Shown: one piece after another, positions 59,969 through 64,000 of the stretch
How positions within the stretch are numbered: the first letter of the stretch is position 1
Layout of the letters: every line of letters begins with the position of its first letter
Assembly (NCBI RefSeq): GCF_023701695.1
Contig: NZ_JAJOZC010000001.1
Span: forward strand, 930,001 to 994,000
DNA: 64,000 nt
From: Streptomyces sp. RKAG290
GTDB taxonomy: Bacteria > Actinomycetota > Actinomycetes > Streptomycetales > Streptomycetaceae
Direction of reading: 5' to 3'
Notes under the pieces: model-generated
Databases searched by the model: none
Told to the model about the DNA's origin: nothing
The model's input: the letters and a program-made list of their open reading frames with translations, nothing else
Position numbers and translations under genes: made by a program

Positions 59969-60930
59969 ATGGGCGAAGTCACCGAGGTGACACGGCCGCC
60001 GGAGCCGGACTGGGCGGCGGTGACGGCCGGGGAACTGGTCACCTACCGCGAAGCGGAGAACCGCTTCCGGGCATCCAGCGGAGCGCGGGCGATGCTGGGG
60101 CACCCGGATCCGGGTGCCGTGATCGAGTGGCAGGAGGTGCCGCTCGCCGGCCGCGGCCTCCCGGTCCGGGTGTACCGGCCGGTGCCCGGGCCCGGCGACA
60201 CGAGTGCCGCCCGGACCCGGTTACCCCTCGTGCTGCATGTGCACGGCGGCAGCTTCGTGGGCACGGCGGTGCAGTGCGACTGGGGCAACAGCCACGTCGC
60301 CGCCCGGCTGCCCGCAGTCGTCGTCTCGGTCGAGCACCGCCTCCTCGACCCGGAAACCCCGCTCTCGGCGGCCCTCGCCGACGCCTGGGAAGTGCTCCAG
60401 TACCTGGTGCTGCACGCCTCCGAGTGGGGCATCGACCCGGCGCGGACCGCTGTGTTCGGCGAGAGCTGCGGCGCGCTGATCAGTGCCCTGGCAGCGATCC
60501 GGGCCCGGGAGACCGGCCTGCTGCTCAAGGCCCAGGTACTGGTCAACCCAGCAGTCGACATGACCGAGGCGATGTTCGACCACCCTCGTTCGACGAGTTC
60601 GGGTACAGCCCGACGCGCGCCGTGCCGCTGCTGCGCTTCTTCCGGCAACTCGCCGTTCCGCCGGGAACCGACGCCCGCGCGCTCTCGCCGCTCCATGCCG
60701 ACAGCCTGGACGATCTGGCCCCGGCGCTCCTGGTGGTGCCGACCCACGATGCGCTGGCCGATCACGGCCGCCTCTACGCCGAGCGGCTGCGGGCGGCCGG
60801 GACCTCCGCGCGGCTCACCGAATACCCGGGAGCGAGGCACGCGTTCCTCACGCTGCCGGGCATCGAGCCGCAGGCCGAGGCCGCCCGGGAGGAAATCGTC
60901 GAGTTCCTCCGCGTCGCCCTCGGCGCGTGA
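59969..60930 (+). pseudogene. alpha/beta hydrolase (fold 3, esterase/HSL-like), frameshifted
   Basis: About 320 aa if repaired. The oxyanion-hole motif is LVLHVHGGSFVGTAVQCDWG and the nucleophile elbow is AVFGESCGALISALAAI (GESCG). After the frame break the second part gives the catalytic Asp in LLVVPTHDALADHGRLYAER and His in LTEYPGARHAFLTLPGIEPQ. One extra C in CCC 60583-60585 joins MFDHP to SFDEFGYSPTRAVPLLRFFR. Uncorrected, the first frame runs on into unrelated sequence. ATG 59969 follows AAGGAGG. It should hydrolyse small esters. It is probably controlled by the TetR regulator next to it. Confidence 0.85.
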
Positions 60931-60949
60931 GCGAAGGGAAAGCACTCAC

Positions 60950-61399
60950 ATGACGAAGACACCTCATGACCGGTGGGCCATCGCGGCGATGTGCGCCGGC
61001 CTCGGACTCACCGTCATCGCGATGGTCATCCCGTACGTCGACCGTGCCACCACCCAGCTGCTGGCCGACCACATCCGGGCCGGCTATCCCGCGTACACCC
61101 GGACGCGGGTCGACTCGGCCGTCAGCACCTACCTGGTCCTGCTGTCCGTCATCGGGGCGCTCGGCGTCGCCGCCTGGCTCTGGACGGCCTGGGCCGTCCA
61201 CGCGGGCAAGCGGTGGGCCCGGCCGGCCGCGACCGCCATGTTCGTGCTCGGCGCGGGCGTGGCACTGACCGGGCTGCTCACCAGGGACAGTTCCGGTGAC
61301 ACCGGACTGCCGGCGTCACTGGGCTGGGCCGGGACGGCCCCCTGTCTGGCAGGCGGTCTGGCGGTCACAATGCTGTGGCGAAGGCCGCGACGGGCCTGA
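60950..61399 (+). CDS. small four-helix membrane protein
   Basis: A 149-aa protein with four hydrophobic segments: WAIAAMCAGLGLTVIAMVIP, YLVLLSVIGALGVAAWLWTA, RPAATAMFVLGAGVALTGLL and SLGWAGTAPCLAGGLAVTML. A ~40-residue outward loop with Tyr/Arg residues lies between helices 1 and 2. No named family is recognised, though small proteins of this layout are common in Streptomyces. It lies 19 bp behind the hydrolase gene in the same direction and is probably co-regulated by the TetR protein. ATG 60950 follows GAAGGGAAA. Function unknown. Confidence 0.8.
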   Translation: MTKTPHDRWAIAAMCAGLGLTVIAMVIPYVDRATTQLLADHIRAGYPAYTRTRVDSAVSTYLVLLSVIGALGVAAWLWTAWAVHAGKRWARPAATAMFVLGAGVALTGLLTRDSSGDTGLPASLGWAGTAPCLAGGLAVTMLWRRPRRA

Positions 61400-61496
61400 C
61401 CGCCGCTCCGGAAGCGCACTCCGTCGGTTCGGGCCCGACGCCACGGACCTGGACGGTCCCGGCTCATGACAACCACTCACCATGGAGGTGGGCGCT

Positions 61497-62260
61497 TTGA
61501 AGCGCATCGGCATCATCGGCGTCGGCGAGATCGGCCGGGCCCTCGTGACGGGCCTGCGTGCCGGGGGCGGCAGGTCGCCGGAGGTGTTCCTCTCCCCCGG
61601 GGAGCCCGCACCGCCGCGGAGCTGGCCGGCCGCTACGAGGGCGTTCGGGTGTGCGCCGGCAATCAGGAGGTGGTGGACCGCTCCGAGTTGGTGATCGTCG
61701 CCGTACGCCGCCAGGACCGGCACGAGGCCCTCGCCGGTCTGAGGGTGGACAGCGACAAGGTGGTGGTCAACGTGATGGCCGGCGTCGGCAACGACGACCT
61801 GCGACAGACCCTCGCCACCGACGCCCCGCTGGTCCGCGCCATCCCCCTGCCGTCCGTACGCGAACGCCGCTCCGTCACGGTGGTCTGCCCCTCGCACCCG
61901 GAGGTGGACTCCCTCTTCGAACAGCTGGGTGGCGCGCTCCCCGTCGCGGACGAGGCGGCCTTCGACGTGTTCTCCGCGGTGACGGGCACGCTGACCGCCC
62001 ACTACGCGTACCTCGACACGCTCACCTCGTGGGCCGCCGGCCACGGCATCGACCACGACGACGCCGACCGCTACGTCCGCGGCCTCTTCCAGGGCGTCGG
62101 CCGCGCCTTGGCTGACGGGAGCCGCTCCCTGCGGCAGCTGGCAGCCGACCACGAGACGCCGGGCGGAAACAACGAACGCATCCGCACCACCTGGTTCGGA
62201 CCGGCCAACTCCGAAGCCCTGGGGAAGGCCCTCGACGGCCTTCTCGCCGATCTGAAGTAG
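61497..62260 (+). pseudogene. pyrroline-5-carboxylate reductase (ProC)-like NAD(P)-binding protein, frameshifted
   Basis: About 254 aa if repaired. The Rossmann start is KRIGIIGVGEIGRALVTGLR. After the break come RTAAELAGRYEGVRVCAGNQ, VVDRSELVIVAVRRQDRHEA and the helical dimer domain with LTAHYAYLDTLTSWAAGHGI and ETPGGNNERIRTTWF. The latter resembles the TSPGG motif of P5C reductases but is altered. One base is missing in the C/G run 61594-61602. TTG 61497 is preferred because GGAGG (61484-61488) precedes it; ATG 61482 is the alternative. Proline synthesis or a related imine/oxidoreductase role is possible. Confidence 0.8.
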
Positions 62261-62488
62261 CCCCCGGCAAAGGCCCGTCGCCACCCTTAGGACGCGTCGT
62301 ACGCTCCAGCCGGCGCCCCGTGCCGGGGTTCTCTCCGCGAGGGTGCGCGGGTCCTTGATAGCGTCGCCCCAGCGACTGCGGAACACTCCCCGCCGGGGTC
62401 GTCGCTCTGCCGGGACGGCGCTGCCAGCACGGGACGGCGGGTGCGGTGGCACGGGGACGGTCATGGCAGGGACGAAGAGAGCCGACGC

Positions 62489-64000
62489 ATGAGCCTCGCG
62501 CAGTTGCACTACACCTCCGCAACGGACGCGGACGGGTCCGGAGCCGGCGAGGAAGGTCCGATACCGGGCCGTTTCCACGCTGTTGACGCCGCGATACCCG
62601 CGGCCGTACTCGCCGAGGCCGGGCCGCTCCTGCAGTACGAGCCGCCGGCCGGCACCCCGCGGCTGGTCTCGGACGCCGCACTGCGCGCACTGCCCGAAGC
62701 ACTGAGTTTCAGCGTGCTGTCCGACGGCAGCCATCTGCTGGCCCGGACCGTGGCGGTCCGTCCCGCGCAGCAGTCCGCCGTGGGCTTCCACGCGCACGCG
62801 GTCCATCTCCCCGCCGGCGCCCGGCTGCCGGGCGGGATGGCCCCGATCACCGCCTGCCGTGCGGCCCGCTGGGCCACCGCCGCGCCGGACCGTGCGCCGC
62901 TCGATCCGGTCAGTGCGCTTGCCCCCGCCACGGGTCACGCCCGCGAACGCGAGGGGCTCAACGACTTCGCCGTCTCCCGCGGCCCCTGGCTCGCGGGCGT
63001 GCTGGCAGATCTGCGCCGGCTGAGCGGACCGGCCGATCCCTCGCGGGTCGTGCTCGTCGAACGGCAGAGCGCGGACGTGGCCCGCTGGATCGCGCTGGCC
63101 GCGGCCACCCTGCCGCCGGAGAGCGCCGAGCGGCTGACCTTCACCACGTACGCCCGCCACCCGGAGCGCGCCCCGCAGCAGGTCGTCGGCGTGCTGCCGC
63201 AGGACGCGCACGAGCTGCCGGGCCCCGGGTTCCGTGTGCACGTCTGCACCGGTCCGCGCCCGGAAGGGACGGTGCAGGACGCCTGGGCCGAGACGGCGGC
63301 CCGGATCTGGCGGAGCCGCGCGCCGGAACTGTTCCGGGAGGCGGCCGAACTGCCCGGGGAGCCGTTCGCCGCCGGTCCGGTGGCGGTGACGGCCCTGTGC
63401 GCGGGTATCGCGCTGGGCCCGAACGAGCGTGCCGCCGCAGCAGGTTGGGCCGCCGAGCGGCCCTACGCACTGGACGCCAAGCGGACCGGGCAGCTGGTCG
63501 ACGCCCTGACGGCGCCCGGCGTCGACGACCGCACCGGGCCCGAATTCGACGCCGCGGGGCGGCTGTTCGCCGCCCTCGACGGCCGCTCCCCCGCGACCAC
63601 CACGGCTCCGCTGGCGGCGATGCTGGTCACGGAGGCAGTGCGCGGCGGCAACGGCTCCCTGGAACTTCCCGGCCGCACGGCCTTCAGCGGCCCGGAGGGC
63701 GCGGCGGTCGCCACCGTGCTCGGACCCGAGATCCTGACCGAGCTGAGCGGCTCGGCGGCCGGGCTGGACGTGGCCAGGACGGTGCAGCTGCTTCGCGTCG
63801 CCCGGCTGCTCGGTGTGGACTGCGCCGAGCTGCTGCCCGACGTCGTACGGCAGCTGGCGCCCGCCCTGCTCGAAGACGCGGACGAGACACCGGGCTGGGC
63901 GCCCGCGCTGCTGGAGCTGATGGACGAGCAGTTCGACGTCCGTACGGCGCTGCTCGGCGCCCTGGACCGGATCGCGCCGGAGAACCCGGCCGGTGCGGAG
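62489..64000 (+). CDS. GTPase-associated protein 1-related protein (5' part)
   Basis: An open frame of at least 504 codons running off the right end of the window. The start MSLAQLHYTSATDADGSGAG and the following SFSVLSDGSHLLARTVAVRP, FHAHAVHLPAGARLPGG and LTFTTYARHPERAPQQVVGV segments match proteins annotated as GTPase-associated protein 1-related in Streptomyces. These belong to multi-gene systems predicted to couple a GTPase, a tubulin- or VWA-like component and other partners, of unknown output. The rest of the gene and its neighbours lie outside. ATG 62489 has GACGAAGAGAG upstream. Function unknown; family identification is moderate. Confidence 0.8.
   Translation, partial: MSLAQLHYTSATDADGSGAGEEGPIPGRFHAVDAAIPAAVLAEAGPLLQYEPPAGTPRLVSDAALRALPEALSFSVLSDGSHLLARTVAVRPAQQSAVGFHAHAVHLPAGARLPGGMAPITACRAARWATAAPDRAPLDPVSALAPATGHAREREGLNDFAVSRGPWLAGVLADLRRLSGPADPSRVVLVERQSADVARWIALAAATLPPESAERLTFTTYARHPERAPQQVVGVLPQDAHELPGPGFRVHVCTGPRPEGTVQDAWAETAARIWRSRAPELFREAAELPGEPFAAGPVAVTALCAGIALGPNERAAAAGWAAERPYALDAKRTGQLVDALTAPGVDDRTGPEFDAAGRLFAALDGRSPATTTAPLAAMLVTEAVRGGNGSLELPGRTAFSGPEGAAVATVLGPEILTELSGSAAGLDVARTVQLLRVARLLGVDCAELLPDVVRQLAPALLEDADETPGWAPALLELMDEQFDVRTALLGALDRIAPENPAGAE

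Overview
The window is about 64 kb of very GC-rich DNA with strong third-position G/C bias, GTG and occasional TTG starts, many 1-4 bp stop/start overlaps (ATGA, GTGA), mycothiol-type oxidoreductases, SAV2148-type HEPN and DUF1707-FHA proteins. This is the signature of a Streptomyces (or close relative) chromosome. No rRNA, tRNA, CRISPR array, insertion sequence, integrase or origin was seen. The last gene runs off the right edge.

Layout. 0.1-6.8 kb: mixed genes (VOC protein, AraC regulator, Trypco1-like protein, YihY/BrkB membrane protein, acyl-CoA dehydrogenase, GAF regulator, acetyltransferase). 6.9-16.5 kb: a long assimilatory sulfur operon. It opens with a 27-codon leader peptide and continues with sulfite reductase, a 59-aa zinc-ribbon protein, cysH, cysC, cysD, cysN, a sulfonate/sulfate-type ABC transporter and a sirohydrochlorin chelatase. 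Together these import sulfur compounds, activate sulfate, reduce APS to sulfite and sulfite to sulfide, and make the siroheme for the reductase. 16.5-24 kb: DsbA-like protein, aldo/keto reductase, lone ABC ATPase, two small unknowns, secreted subtilisin-like protease, MMPL exporter. 24-27 kb: sugar ABC transporter whose binding protein is frameshifted. 27-32 kb: phosphotransferase, S1-domain protein, exonuclease with a truncated look-alike ORF in front, HEPN protein. 32-42.7 kb: alpha-glucan/trehalose region (glgX, treY, GH1 beta-glucosidase, treZ) with a P450-like gene and an FHA protein inserted. 42.7-45 kb: M24 peptidase, P-loop kinase, VOC protein. 45-50.4 kb: polymorphic-toxin locus (WXG100-like partner, RHS protein, immunity-like protein, and a displaced remnant of the toxin tip). 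50.7-54 kb: tdh-kbl-lysR threonine catabolism. 54.4-62.3 kb: Ntn hydrolase, MarR/MFS divergent pair, YciO-type protein, TetR with hydrolase and reductase genes. 62.5-64 kb: start of a GTPase-associated protein 1-related gene.

Three observations stand out. (1) Five genes are broken by exactly one missing base in a G or C run (near 2989, 24450, 46463, 60584 and 61597). The uniformity points to consensus error in the assembly, although real mutation cannot be excluded from sequence alone. (2) The RHS locus carries a second, decayed copy of the last ~18 codons of the toxin just beyond the immunity gene, suggesting past tip replacement. (3) At least ten genes have a -10-like hexamer 6-7 bp before the start codon, the layout of leaderless transcripts. 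In one case (2937-2953) two divergent genes share a single overlapping -10 palindrome.
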